From assembly GCA_028277485.1 (NCBI GenBank), contig JANQGE010000041.1:22346-86345 (forward strand): 64,000 nt of DNA, given 5' to 3'. Each line of letters opens with the position of its first letter. Positions within the stretch are counted from its first letter, which is position 1. Origin of the DNA: Chlorobium sp. (GTDB lineage: Bacteria; Bacteroidota; Chlorobiia; Chlorobiales; Chlorobiaceae). Position numbers and translations under genes: made by a program. The notes below the pieces were generated by a model that saw nothing but the letters and a program-made list of their open reading frames with translations, searched no databases and was not told where the DNA came from. This document shows, piece by piece, positions 50,613 through 59,277 of the stretch.

Positions 50613-51164
50613 CTGCTGTATGTCGGCCTCGCCGCTCGCGTTGAAAACCGTGTAGTTCTTCAGGGATTCATCGCTCTCGAATCCATATCCCCTGATGGTT
50701 TCGTTCCGTGTTTTAATGGTGACGTACTTGTCCGACCGGAGCTTTTTCTCTTTTTCGAACCTTTTTATGTAATCGGTCTTGATTATGGTTGAGTCACCGG
50801 AAGTTATGACAACATTGTCAAAAGCTTCCATGTCATTATTGTTGTAAACAGTTCCTCTTTCTGCAGTGAGCGTGGAAGAAAGGTTTCCGTTGCTGTCAAA
50901 AAAGGTAACCGTTAGTCCTTTGTCAAGATGACGGGTGATTATATTATTTTTTCTGTACTCTGCAAAATGGCCGGCGGCTACCACGGCATGTATCTTGTCC
51001 TCCTTGAATATTCTCATGTTGGTGGTCCAGCTTTCCTGAGCCGGCTGTTCTTCACCAAGGAAACTGGTATCGGCAGGGTGCTTGCCCGATTGAGGCCCTG
51101 CACAGCCGATACAGCATGCCATGAAGCAGCAGCACACAAGAATGCGAACGATAATGCGCGACAA
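50604..51164 (-). CDS. lptC: LptC-like LPS-export lipoprotein
   Basis: A 186-residue protein with a lipoprotein signal (hydrophobic residues 4-19, Cys21 in CCIGCAG as lipidation site) and an LptC/OstA-type beta-jellyroll: FFDSNGNLSSTLTAERGTVY and DMEAFDNVVITSGDSTIIKT. It would pass lipopolysaccharide from the LptB2FG transporter to LptA. Other Lpt genes are not in this window. The last codons and stop lie in a heptamer repeat. Confidence 0.85.
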   Translation of the reverse strand: MSRIIVRILVCCCFMACCIGCAGPQSGKHPADTSFLGEEQPAQESWTTNMRIFKEDKIHAVVAAGHFAEYRKNNIITRHLDKGLTVTFFDSNGNLSSTLTAERGTVYNNNDMEAFDNVVITSGDSTIIKTDYIKRFEKEKKLRSDKYVTIKTRNETIRGYGFESDESLKNYTVFNASGEADIQQQK

Positions 51165-51186
51165 GAGAGATTTTTGCGATGTTAGG

Positions 51187-51362
51187 ATGCCTTTATTGAT
51201 TGTGTTGCGCGTCCTGATTACTTCGTTCGGCAGCGGGCGCCGGCAATCTTCACGCCCCGACTTTTGGATACCCCTGTTTATTCCGCGAGTTCAATTGCTT
51301 CGTCGAGCGGATAGAACGGGACTTGAACCGCTCATGACGATAGAGATGTCCTAAAGGTGCCC
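51187..51362. mobile_element. GGGCACCTCTA-family repeat, long diverged copy
   Basis: Contains gcctttattgattgtgttgc, gcgtcctgattacttcgttc, gttcaattgcttcgtcgagc, ggatagaac, cttgaaccgctcatgacgat and ends taaaggtgcccg. It looks like two family members joined, with the usual central segments in order. Confidence 0.7.
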
Positions 51363-51363
51363 G

Positions 51364-51915
51364 TTATTTAAGTTGATTGATAACCTTGAACGTTATGTCC
51401 GCAGATTTGTCCCCGTATACCATGGCTTGTTTGTCGATAATTACCGAAAAACCTTCTTTTGTTGCAACAGCCGTGACGGCGTTGAGAATTTTCTGACGGA
51501 TAGGCGCGAAAAGCTCAGCCTTTTTTTTGTCAAGAGCGCCGCCGGGACCGAATTTCTCCATCTGATACTTCTGGAGGTTCTGGTACTTCAGGTTAAGCTC
51601 TTTTTCCTTCTGTTCCTTTGCGGCTTTTGAAAGGGAGCTTTTCTGTTTTTCATAACTTGTCGCCATAGTCTGAAATTCCTGTTTAAGCTTGTCGAGGCCT
51701 TTTTCCCACTGGGTGCCTGTTGCTTTCAGTATGTTTTCAGCCTTTTGTTTTTCGGGCATCTGATCAAGAATCTTGGCAACGTCGATAACTCCGGTTTTCT
51801 GGGTTCCCGAAGCTGCGGTCACACTTGGCACCATGACAAGCAGGCTAAGAATAACGGTAATGATCGTACTGCGAGACAGTGTTGTAAACGCTGGATTTCT
51901 GTACGTCGTTTTCAT
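51364..51915 (-). CDS. OmpH/Skp family periplasmic chaperone
   Basis: A 183-residue protein with an N-terminal signal peptide (hydrophobic stretch ending near SVTAASG) and a long coiled-coil core (KQKAENILKATGTQWEKGLD through KYQMEKFGPGGALDKKKAEL), followed by a beta-strand region FSVIIDKQAMVYGDKSADIT. It escorts outer-membrane proteins in the periplasm. Start ATG 51915 chosen over a longer frame. Confidence 0.87.
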   Translation of the reverse strand: MKTTYRNPAFTTLSRSTIITVILSLLVMVPSVTAASGTQKTGVIDVAKILDQMPEKQKAENILKATGTQWEKGLDKLKQEFQTMATSYEKQKSSLSKAAKEQKEKELNLKYQNLQKYQMEKFGPGGALDKKKAELFAPIRQKILNAVTAVATKEGFSVIIDKQAMVYGDKSADITFKVINQLK

Positions 51916-52117
51916 GGTTGAATCTCTCGTTTTGGTTGAATTTAATACCGTGTAATAGCTCTGTGTCACGGTTTATCAAAGGTAATAATTCCCATATAAA
52001 AAACTATACCGCCCGTTGAACTGTAACGGGCTGGAATGATTGGGTGACATGCACGTGTCTGTATGACGTCAAATGACCCGAAAACACGTGCAGGGAATTT
52101 TAAACGGCGTTTTTCAG

Positions 52118-52182
52118 GGCACCTCTGTTAAAGGCACCTTTATTAATTTGTTGTGCGCCCTGTTCGTTGGCGGTGCTCGAGA
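52118..52182. mobile_element. GGGCACCTCTA-family partial copy with double left end
   Basis: gggcacctctgttaaaggca, cctttattaatttgttgtgc, gccctgttcgttggcggtgctcgag; resembles the left half of the copy at 18443. Two left ends in a row suggest nested insertion. Confidence 0.65.
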
Positions 52183-52330
52183 TCAGTAGGCAGTTGGCAG
52201 GGGGGCCAAGGAAAAAAGAAGATCGATTCCCGATACCGATAGCGACGGCGAACCCCGATTTTCTCTCTCAGCACTCATTGCTCAGAACTACGAACTTTCA
52301 CGTAAGTGAAGCAGTAGGCAGGCAAAGGGG
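52183..52330. repeat. heptamer-repeat block before dprA 3' end
   Basis: CAGTAGGCAGTTGGCAG, CGATTCCCGATACCGATAG, gacggcgaaccccgattttc, CTCAGCA CTCATTG CTCAGAA CTACGAA CTTTCAC, acgtaagtgaagcagtaggc. The region from 51916 to 52117 holds only AT-rich sequence likely to include the ompH promoter. Confidence 0.85.
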
Positions 52331-52362
52331 AGGTTTTGTGAGCCTGCGCTGCGATCGTAAAT

Positions 52363-53508
52363 TCATAGCCTGCGAAACATTTGTCCAGGCTGCTGTTCTA
52401 CCAGGTTTTTCAGTTCCAGCTCAAAAAGATGAACAAGCAGAAGCGATGGGTCTATTACTGTTTGTTCGGCCAGCGTATCTATGTGCATCGGTATGTCGCT
52501 CATTCGGTCGAGCACATTTTTTTCCTCCGGGGTTATGGCGGGTTCCTCCCCGCCGGCAGGCTGTATCCTGTGTAATCCCGAGGGTGCCGGGCAGAGTTCC
52601 GCAATAATGTCTTCAGCCGTTGCCGCAAGTTTTGCATGACCTTTCTCGATCAAGGCGTTTGTGCCGCCGGAAGTATGGGAAAAAATACTTCCCGGCACGG
52701 CAAACACTTCCCGGTTCTGGTCGAGGGCGTAGGATGCGGTGATGAGGGAGCCGCCTTTTTTGTTTGATTCCACGATCAGGGTCCCTTTGGAGATGCCTGA
52801 TATCAGGCGATTTCGTTTTGGAAATTTGGCGGGGGATATTTTGCTTTCAAACCATTCTTCGGATAGTATTGCGCCATTTTCAATGATGCGGGGCCAGATT
52901 TTCCCCGCCGGATCCGTATAAGGGTTGTCCACCCCTCCCGCCAGAAAAGCTATGGTTTTACCGCTGTTATCCAGAGCTGTCCTGTGAGCTGCCATATCGA
53001 TGCCGTAGGCAAGGCCGCTGACGATGGTGAATCCTCCGGATACCAGACCACCGCAAATATGTTCGACGGCTTTTTTGCCGTACTGTGTGGCCTGTCTTGT
53101 CCCGACTACCGAGAGACACGGTGCATGTGCCGCTTGTATGTCGCCGCGTACAAACAGGTAGGGCGGAGGATCGTAGATCTGCTTGAGAAGCGGTGGGTAT
53201 GAAGGCTCGTCGATGGTGATGAGTTTTGCGCCGTAACGGTCGAGGAGGGAAAGCTGGTGCTCGGCCGATTTTCTTGCATGGTCAACGTTGCGGGGGTTTT
53301 GCAGAAATTCGGCTATTGTTTGAGCAAGCCTCTGCCCGATGCCGGGAATGCCGGCAATATCGGCTGTCCCGGCATGAAACATGTCGGAAAAGCAATCAAA
53401 ATGCTGCCGGATCGTGTTTATTCTTGCCGGTCCCACTCCCGGAATCTGTGATAGAACCAGGAGTACGGTTTTTTGTGAAGAATCATCAGCGGAGCCTCTA
53501 AAAATCAC
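52363..53508 (-). CDS. dprA: DNA processing protein DprA
   Basis: A 381-residue protein loading RecA on incoming single-stranded DNA. N-terminal helix-hairpin-helix region (LSQIPGVGPARINTIRQHFD), Rossmann domain with SVVGTRQATQYGKKAVEHIC and IVSGLAYGIDMAAHRTALD, and a C-terminal winged-helix DML1-type domain. Start GTG overlaps the upstream polyprenyl synthase stop by 11 bases. Implies that the cell may be naturally transformable. Confidence 0.93.
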   Translation of the reverse strand: MIFRGSADDSSQKTVLLVLSQIPGVGPARINTIRQHFDCFSDMFHAGTADIAGIPGIGQRLAQTIAEFLQNPRNVDHARKSAEHQLSLLDRYGAKLITIDEPSYPPLLKQIYDPPPYLFVRGDIQAAHAPCLSVVGTRQATQYGKKAVEHICGGLVSGGFTIVSGLAYGIDMAAHRTALDNSGKTIAFLAGGVDNPYTDPAGKIWPRIIENGAILSEEWFESKISPAKFPKRNRLISGISKGTLIVESNKKGGSLITASYALDQNREVFAVPGSIFSHTSGGTNALIEKGHAKLAATAEDIIAELCPAPSGLHRIQPAGGEEPAITPEEKNVLDRMSDIPMHIDTLAEQTVIDPSLLLVHLFELELKNLVEQQPGQMFRRL

Positions 53509-54496
53509 GCTTCATGAGTTTGAGGGCAAACCCTTTCAGGTGTTCCCTGCCTTCCTTGAAGGGTAGGGTGTCAACAGCGGAAAGAGCTTTTTCCGTGTCG
53601 CGGTTGATAATCTGTTGGGCTTCATCGAGAACACCGCATTGTTCATAAATTGCCCTGATTTCAGGTACCCGGTCAGGTGAAATGCCCTTGTTGTCGATAA
53701 CGGATTGCAGAATATCCTGTTCTTTTCCATCTGTCAGCTCAAGAGACCGAAGCAGCAGGTAGGTTTTTTTTCCATTGATGACATCTCCGCCGGCTACTTT
53801 CCCTGATTTGCCGTCTTCAGCCATAATGTCGAGGTAGTCGTCCTGTACCTGGAAAGCACGTCCGATTTTTGCACCGAAAGTCACCAGTTTTTCAAGTTGT
53901 TCGGGGGCTGCGTCGCTGACAATGCCTCCTGCTTCAAGGGAGGCTGATATGAGCCGTCCGGTTTTTTTGGAGATCATGTCCAGATAATCAGAGATAGTGG
54001 CATGTTTGCGCTGTTCAAGTTCCATGTCAAGTGCCTGCCCTTCGCATATCGTGATGTTCGCATCATTGAGAATGTGAACAAGTTCGTCATGTCGTGAGGT
54101 TTTTGTCTGCAGAGCGCACTCGTAAGCAAACGCCATCATCATGTCACCAGACAAGATAGCGGCATTGGCATCCCATTTAAGATGTACAGTCGGCCTGCCG
54201 TGACGGAGGTCGGCGTGGTCCATGATGTCGTCGTGCACCAGTGTGAAATTATGCAGAATTTCAATTGCGAGCGCCATGTTCATGGCGTTTGTGGAGGATC
54301 CGCATACGGCTTCGGCAGCAAGGAGAGTGAGGAACGGACGGATTCTTTTCCCCTTGCCTTCCAGGATATATCGGGCCGGTGTATACAGGGTTTCCGGGGT
54401 GCTTTTTGTGAAGCAGTTACCGAGAGCATCGTTGATGCGTTTGTGATACTGCCGGTATTTGTGTTCTACCTGTTGCTGGGTTACACTGATATTCAT
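53498..54496 (-). CDS. polyprenyl (geranylgeranyl-type) diphosphate synthase
   Basis: A 332-residue trans-prenyltransferase with GKRIRPFLTLLA, first aspartate-rich motif VHDDIMDHADLRHGRPTVH and second motif QVQDDYLDIMAEDGKSGK. It elongates isoprenoid chains from IPP and DMAPP. It lies directly after the IPP isomerase gene, so carotenoid, quinone or chlorophyll side-chain supply is likely. Chain length cannot be fixed by sight. Confidence 0.9.
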   Translation of the reverse strand: MNISVTQQQVEHKYRQYHKRINDALGNCFTKSTPETLYTPARYILEGKGKRIRPFLTLLAAEAVCGSSTNAMNMALAIEILHNFTLVHDDIMDHADLRHGRPTVHLKWDANAAILSGDMMMAFAYECALQTKTSRHDELVHILNDANITICEGQALDMELEQRKHATISDYLDMISKKTGRLISASLEAGGIVSDAAPEQLEKLVTFGAKIGRAFQVQDDYLDIMAEDGKSGKVAGGDVINGKKTYLLLRSLELTDGKEQDILQSVIDNKGISPDRVPEIRAIYEQCGVLDEAQQIINRDTEKALSAVDTLPFKEGREHLKGFALKLMKRDF

Positions 54497-54503
54497 TACG
54501 GAA

Positions 54504-55571
54504 CTATTTTAATGAAATGCAGGCTTGTTGCAACTGTTTTATATTCTTTGCTCCTGTAAGGAACATCACTGCCTTGAGGTCGTTCATCCAGGTAAGAATG
54601 GTTTCTTCAAGCCGGCAATCATGGAGTGCTTTGAGCATAAGGCCTGCAGATGCCCCGATTTCCGCACCGAGAGCGATAGCTTTTGCTATATCTATTCCGT
54701 TCGAGATGCCCCCTGATGCTATCAGCCCGACATGACGGTAATGCGGGTTTTCCGCTTTAAGCAAGGCGATCCCGACAAGGCATTGGGCGGTCGGGATACC
54801 CCAGTTGAGAAGTTCCTTGAGTGCCGAAGGACTGAAACGGTTTTCATGCTGGAATTGCTGAATGTACCGCTCTTCTTCAACTTTTTGCCAACTGAGTCCA
54901 CCGGCTCCGGCAACATCGATGATTTGAACTCCCGCGTCTACAAGGGCGCGGGCGGTCTCGGGCGAAATACCGCAGCCGACTTCTTTAGCGATAACCGGGA
55001 CGCTTACGGCTTCTGTAAGCTTTTGCAGCTCGGTAAGAAAGTTTTTGAAGTCGGTATTTCCTTCAGGTTGAAAAAGCTCTTGGGCCGGGTTGAGATGAAC
55101 GATCAGCCCGTTGGCATGAACCATATCGATCAAGGTGTTGATCTCTTCATCCGTGAGGCCTTTTGCGACCTCAGGAGCACCGATGTTTGCCAGAATCGGA
55201 ACAGAGGGAGCGGCTTGACGCACAACGCTGAAACTTTTTCTGTATGATGAATTTTCAAGCGCCTGACGCATGCTCCCCACCCCGAGAGGGATGTTGAGCT
55301 TTTCTGCGATTTGAGCAAATTTGCGGTTCAAGAGTTCGGCTTTATCGTAACCGCCGGTCATGGACGATATCATGAAAGGGTACGAGATCCGATAACCGAA
55401 GATGCTTGCCGACAGGTCTATTTCGCTGTAATTTATCTCAGGGGTGGCGTTATGCGTGAATTCATATCGTTCGAAACCGGTGGTTTTGCTGTCGAAGCTG
55501 ACATTTCTTTTCAGACAGGTCTCGACATGACTCTGCTTGCGGTCTATGGTTATGGTTTTTGTTTCGTTCAT
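54504..55571 (-). CDS. fni: isopentenyl-diphosphate delta-isomerase, type 2 (FMN)
   Basis: A 355-residue FMN-dependent IPP isomerase: RKQSHVETCLKRNVSF, YPFMISSMTGGYDKAELLNR, IPLGVGSMRQALE and LIASGGISNGIDIAKAIALG. It converts IPP to DMAPP. GGAAAC six bases before ATG 55571 supports this start over Mets at 55589 and 55613. Coupled with the prenyl synthase and dprA. Confidence 0.93.
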   Translation of the reverse strand: MNETKTITIDRKQSHVETCLKRNVSFDSKTTGFERYEFTHNATPEINYSEIDLSASIFGYRISYPFMISSMTGGYDKAELLNRKFAQIAEKLNIPLGVGSMRQALENSSYRKSFSVVRQAAPSVPILANIGAPEVAKGLTDEEINTLIDMVHANGLIVHLNPAQELFQPEGNTDFKNFLTELQKLTEAVSVPVIAKEVGCGISPETARALVDAGVQIIDVAGAGGLSWQKVEEERYIQQFQHENRFSPSALKELLNWGIPTAQCLVGIALLKAENPHYRHVGLIASGGISNGIDIAKAIALGAEIGASAGLMLKALHDCRLEETILTWMNDLKAVMFLTGAKNIKQLQQACISLK

Positions 55572-55607
55572 GCTGTTTCCTGAAGACATCTGTATGTAAA
55601 TATATAA

Positions 55608-55724
55608 GGGCACCTCTATTTATTTATTCCGCGATTCAATTGCATTGTTGAGCGGATAGAAAGGGGTTTCTGCGCTCCGTTCGCTTTGCACTTGAACCGC
55701 TCATGACAATAAATAGAGGTGCCC
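55608..55724. mobile_element. complete GGGCACCTCTA-family repeat, 117 bp
   Basis: Best-preserved copy: left end gggcacctctatttattt, right end aataaatagaggtgccc, giving 17-bp perfect terminal inverted repeats. Interior: tccgcgattcaattgcattg, ttgagcggatagaaaggggt, ttctgcgctccgttcgcttt, gcacttgaaccgctcatgac. No coding capacity; MITE-like size. Confidence 0.9.
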
Positions 55725-55781
55725 ATAACTTGGAATTTAACAATATATTGCAATAAACGTTCTCTGCTGATTCTTCATCGT

Positions 55782-57050
55782 ATGTTCAGAACCCTGTTTA
55801 CCATCGCGCTGCGGCACCTGTTCGGCCGCAAGAGGCAGACCTTGACCACCATTATCGGCGTTGCCGTCAGCACCATGGTGCTGATTACAACGATCTCACT
55901 GACCCGGGGGCTTCTGGACTCTTTTGTTGAAACGATTGTAGACGTAGCGCCGCATATAACAATCAAGGGGGAGCCCGTCGACCCCCTGCCGGTCAATCTT
56001 TTGAGCGACCCCGGGAACTCCCGCTACGCTTTTGTCGATGAAAATATACAAAAAGAGGATCGTGACGAGGTGCGTAATTATCGACAAATCGTGAATATTC
56101 TCGGCTCAAGAAGCTATGCGGAAGAGGTTGTTGCAGTATCGCCCTATGTGGAATCCAGGGTGATTGTGATTAAAGGCAACGTCAGCCAGCCGGTGCTCAT
56201 GAGAGGAGTTATGATAGAGCAGGAAAACGCTATCAGCAGAGTCGGGGACAGGTTGACCGTGGGAGACCTTGCTTTTTTTGAGAAGACTCCCAACGCTCTT
56301 CTTGTAGGCAAAACTGTTGCTGCGGATCTGGGACTCGAGTTGCATGATGAGGTTACTGTGGTGCCGACTTCAGGCCCGGCCCGTCAGTGCAAGGTTGCCG
56401 GAGTTTTTTTTTCGGGTGTCAGTGCTGTTGACAACAATGTTTTTGTGTCGCTCAAATTCGGCCAGATTCTTGAGAGGCTGCCTGCGGACAAGGTTACCGG
56501 AATAGGACTCAAGGTCAGGGATCCTTTAGCCAATGTGCCTCTTACGAGGGAACTGGAACGGGTTACGGGTTATGTCTGTGCAACGTGGCAGGAGGAAAAT
56601 GCAAGTGTGCTTGCTTTGTTCAACCGCATCGGATATATCGTGTTTTCGCTGGTTGCTTTTGTGGGGGTTGTTTCCGGTTTCGGTGTGGCAAATATTCTGG
56701 TAACGACAGTTTTTGAGAAAAGCCGTGATATAGCGATTATGAAATCTTGCGGCTTTCCGGCCGGAGCACTTGTCGGTATGTTTATTCTTGAAGGTTTTCT
56801 GGTCGGCTTTGCCGGAGCTCTGGCCGGAGGAATCCTTGCGACAGGCTCGATCAGCTTTCTTGCCAGTATCCCTGCGGAAGCTTCCCACGGCCCGCTAACC
56901 AAAAGCAGCTTTAGCATGTCGTGGAATCCACTGTACTTTTTCTTTGTCATTTTCATAACGGTCATGATAAGCGCCATCGCTGCAACCATTCCTTCTATAA
57001 GGGCCGCAAAGCTTGAGCCTGTGCAGGTGCTCCGTGACAGCAGCCTCTAA
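55782..57050 (+). CDS. FtsX/LolC-type ABC transporter permease
   Basis: A 422-residue protein with an N-terminal transmembrane helix (about residues 20-42), a large periplasmic MacB-like domain (about 45-270) and three C-terminal helices (about 280-410) typical of LolC/LolE/FtsX permeases. The RKRQTLTTIIGVAVSTMVLI start supports ATG 55782. No cognate ATPase is adjacent. Probable role: lipoprotein release or another periplasmic mechanotransmission task. Confidence 0.85.
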   Translation: MFRTLFTIALRHLFGRKRQTLTTIIGVAVSTMVLITTISLTRGLLDSFVETIVDVAPHITIKGEPVDPLPVNLLSDPGNSRYAFVDENIQKEDRDEVRNYRQIVNILGSRSYAEEVVAVSPYVESRVIVIKGNVSQPVLMRGVMIEQENAISRVGDRLTVGDLAFFEKTPNALLVGKTVAADLGLELHDEVTVVPTSGPARQCKVAGVFFSGVSAVDNNVFVSLKFGQILERLPADKVTGIGLKVRDPLANVPLTRELERVTGYVCATWQEENASVLALFNRIGYIVFSLVAFVGVVSGFGVANILVTTVFEKSRDIAIMKSCGFPAGALVGMFILEGFLVGFAGALAGGILATGSISFLASIPAEASHGPLTKSSFSMSWNPLYFFFVIFITVMISAIAATIPSIRAAKLEPVQVLRDSSL

Positions 57051-57192
57051 GGAACCCCTAAAAACTTACTGTGCAGCTTGATTGCTGTGTTGAACGATGC
57101 TCGGAATCCTCAGGTACTTATATGTACATTCCGGTTCCTGCGCTTCGTTCGCCTTGCCCTCAAACTGCTCGCTACGGTTTTTAGGGGTTCCC
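57051..57192. mobile_element. variant MITE-like repeat with ends GGGAACCCCTAAAAA
   Basis: Left end ggaacccctaaaaac, right end gtttttaggggttccc (about 15-bp terminal inverted repeats). Interior resembles the 18443 copy (gctcggaatcctcaggtact, gttcctgcgcttcgttcgcc), so it is a sub-family with altered termini. It overlaps the stop-codon region of the permease gene. Confidence 0.8.
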
Positions 57193-57290
57193 GATTTTCT
57201 CTCTTCCACCTAACACCTCCCCCTTGTCACTCGTCACTTGTTACTTGTCACTATTCTTTTGCCTACTGCTTTTACCCCGTATGCAGGTGC
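57193..57290. repeat. short heptamer-repeat block
   Basis: CCACCTAACACCTCC, TTGTCACTCGTCACTTGTTACTTGTCACT and CTGCCTACTGC units in inverse orientation, ending at the stop of the ABC exporter gene. Confidence 0.8.
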
Positions 57291-59098
57291 ATTTTCTCGG
57301 GATGCTGAAGGAGATAAAGCTTGTAGTACAGGCCCTTTTTTGCAAGGAGCTGCTGATGGGAACCGCTTTCCTTGATAGTCCCTTTATGCATGACAATAAT
57401 CCTGTCTGCGTGCTGCACGGTTGAGAGACGGTGGGCAATGATAATGGATGTGCGGTTTTTCATGAGCTGAGCTGTTGCCGCTTCGATGAGCTGTTCTGTT
57501 TCAGTATCAACCGAGCTGGTTGCTTCATCGAGAACGAGTATCTCGGGGTTGTAGAGAAGCGCGCGTACAAAAGCAACAAGCTGTTTCTGCCCTGCCGAAA
57601 GCCCTGATCCGTTTTCATTGACACGATATTCGTAGCTGCCGGGCAGTTTTTCAATGAAACGGTCGGCACCGACGATTCTCGCGGCGTTCCGGATTTCTTT
57701 ATCAGATACTCCAGGTCTGCCGAATGAGAGGTTTTCCCTGATCGTTCCGGAAAAGAGAAATACATCCTGCATGACAACACCGACAACCTTTCGCAGTGAC
57801 TGTTCAGGTATCCTGGACAGTTCGACTCCGTCAATTGTGATGGAGCCTTTCCGGTGACCGTACAGTTTTGAAAGGACATTGATGATGGTTGTTTTACCGC
57901 TTCCGGTCGCGCCTACAATAGCTACTTTTTCCCCGTGTTTTACCCTGAGGGAAATGTCTTTGAGTATCCAGTTGTTGCTGTTGTAGGCAAACCAGACGTT
58001 GTTGAAAGCAATTTCATCCCGGAAAGATTCGATGGTTTTCGGGTTTTCGGGTTCCTCAACGGTATCCTTCTCTTCAAGGAGCCTGAAGATTCGGTCAGAG
58101 CTTGCAAGAGCGGTCTGGAGAATATTGAACCTGTCCGACAGGTGCTGGAGAGGACGGAAAAAAAGCCAGATATATTGTACGAACGAGATGACTATGCCGA
58201 GCGTAATATCTCCCTTGAACATGCGCACGCCGCTGTACCAGATGACAAGCCCTGCGGCGACCGAGCTGAGCAGTTCAATAAGCGGGTAGTAAACCGAGAA
58301 GTAAAACACCGTTTTGATGTTGGCGTCCCGGTACTCCCTGTTGATGGCGACATGCTTTTTGTATTCGGTGTTGCCCCGGTCAAAAAGCTGGACGATGCTT
58401 ATTCCCGAGATATGTTCCTGAAAAAAAGAGTTAAGCCTTGCAAGGTGCCCTCTTACATCCTGAAAAGCCTTGCGGACCTTGTTTTTAAAGGTGAGTGTGG
58501 CATAGACCATCAAGGGGAGAATACTCAGAACGACAAGTGTCAGTTCCCAGTCTATCAGGAACATGAGGATGACTATAAACAGAAGCTGCATGATGTCGCC
58601 GATGATCGTTACCACGCCGCTGGAGAGCATCTCGTTGAGAGCTTCAACATCATTGGTAGCCCTGGTAATGAGCCGGCCGGCCGGGTTCCGGTCATAAAAC
58701 TTTATGGAAAGTTTCTGCAGGTGGCGGAAAATATCCATTCTCAGGTTAAGGACTGCTTTTTGCCCGAGAAGCTGTGTGAGATAGGTCGCAGCATACTGTT
58801 TAAGGCCGTCTAAAAGTATGATCCCCAACAGCACGAGGCTTATCAGTGCAAGTCCGTTGATGTTTCCCTGTGCGACATAGTCATCGATAGCGAGTTTCGT
58901 GATGTAAGGTCTGAGCGGTCCGAGGACCGAGCCGGTGAGCGTTATGGCTATTGCCGAAAAGAGCAGCCTTTTATAAGGCTTGACATATGCCAGAAGCCGT
59001 GAAATGATATAGCGGTCTGTCGAGCCTTTCCGGCCCGGCAAAAGCAGGTCGTCTTTCTGCTGCTCGAAACCTCTTGCTGTTTTCCCCCCGTTACTCAT
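57272..59098 (-). CDS. ABC multidrug/lipid exporter (MdlB-like)
   Basis: A 608-residue half-transporter: six transmembrane helices in residues 40-330 and an ATPase domain with GATGSGKTTIINVL, signature LSAGQKQLVAFVRAL, LVLDEATSSVDTETE and the H-loop IIAHRLSTVQHADR. The signature has Ala in place of the second Gly-adjacent residue (LSAGQ), common in this subgroup. Substrate unknown. Confidence 0.9.
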   Translation of the reverse strand: MSNGGKTARGFEQQKDDLLLPGRKGSTDRYIISRLLAYVKPYKRLLFSAIAITLTGSVLGPLRPYITKLAIDDYVAQGNINGLALISLVLLGIILLDGLKQYAATYLTQLLGQKAVLNLRMDIFRHLQKLSIKFYDRNPAGRLITRATNDVEALNEMLSSGVVTIIGDIMQLLFIVILMFLIDWELTLVVLSILPLMVYATLTFKNKVRKAFQDVRGHLARLNSFFQEHISGISIVQLFDRGNTEYKKHVAINREYRDANIKTVFYFSVYYPLIELLSSVAAGLVIWYSGVRMFKGDITLGIVISFVQYIWLFFRPLQHLSDRFNILQTALASSDRIFRLLEEKDTVEEPENPKTIESFRDEIAFNNVWFAYNSNNWILKDISLRVKHGEKVAIVGATGSGKTTIINVLSKLYGHRKGSITIDGVELSRIPEQSLRKVVGVVMQDVFLFSGTIRENLSFGRPGVSDKEIRNAARIVGADRFIEKLPGSYEYRVNENGSGLSAGQKQLVAFVRALLYNPEILVLDEATSSVDTETEQLIEAATAQLMKNRTSIIIAHRLSTVQHADRIIVMHKGTIKESGSHQQLLAKKGLYYKLYLLQHPEKMHLHTG

Positions 59099-59131
59099 AC
59101 ATCAGGTCCTTTGCTCTCGAACCTTTGGGTC

Positions 59132-59151
59132 GAGCGATTGTCCAAGCATTG
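59132..59151. repeat. single arm of the GCGATTGTCCAAGCATT repeat
   Basis: gagcgattgtccaagcattg matches the arms at about 61608 and (inverted) 61840. The flank gtaagtgaccggtgacaaag and tcaaaattcaaaag (59155-59185) are degenerate heptamer units. Confidence 0.6.
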
Positions 59152-59277
59152 TGTAGTAAGTGACCGGTGACAAAGGAAAGTCAAAATTCAAAAGTAAAAG
59201 GTCGAAAAAGATGGTAGACGAGATTATTGCATGGATTCTCTCTTTGCCAATTGGTAACTGCATACTGATTTTTGTCG

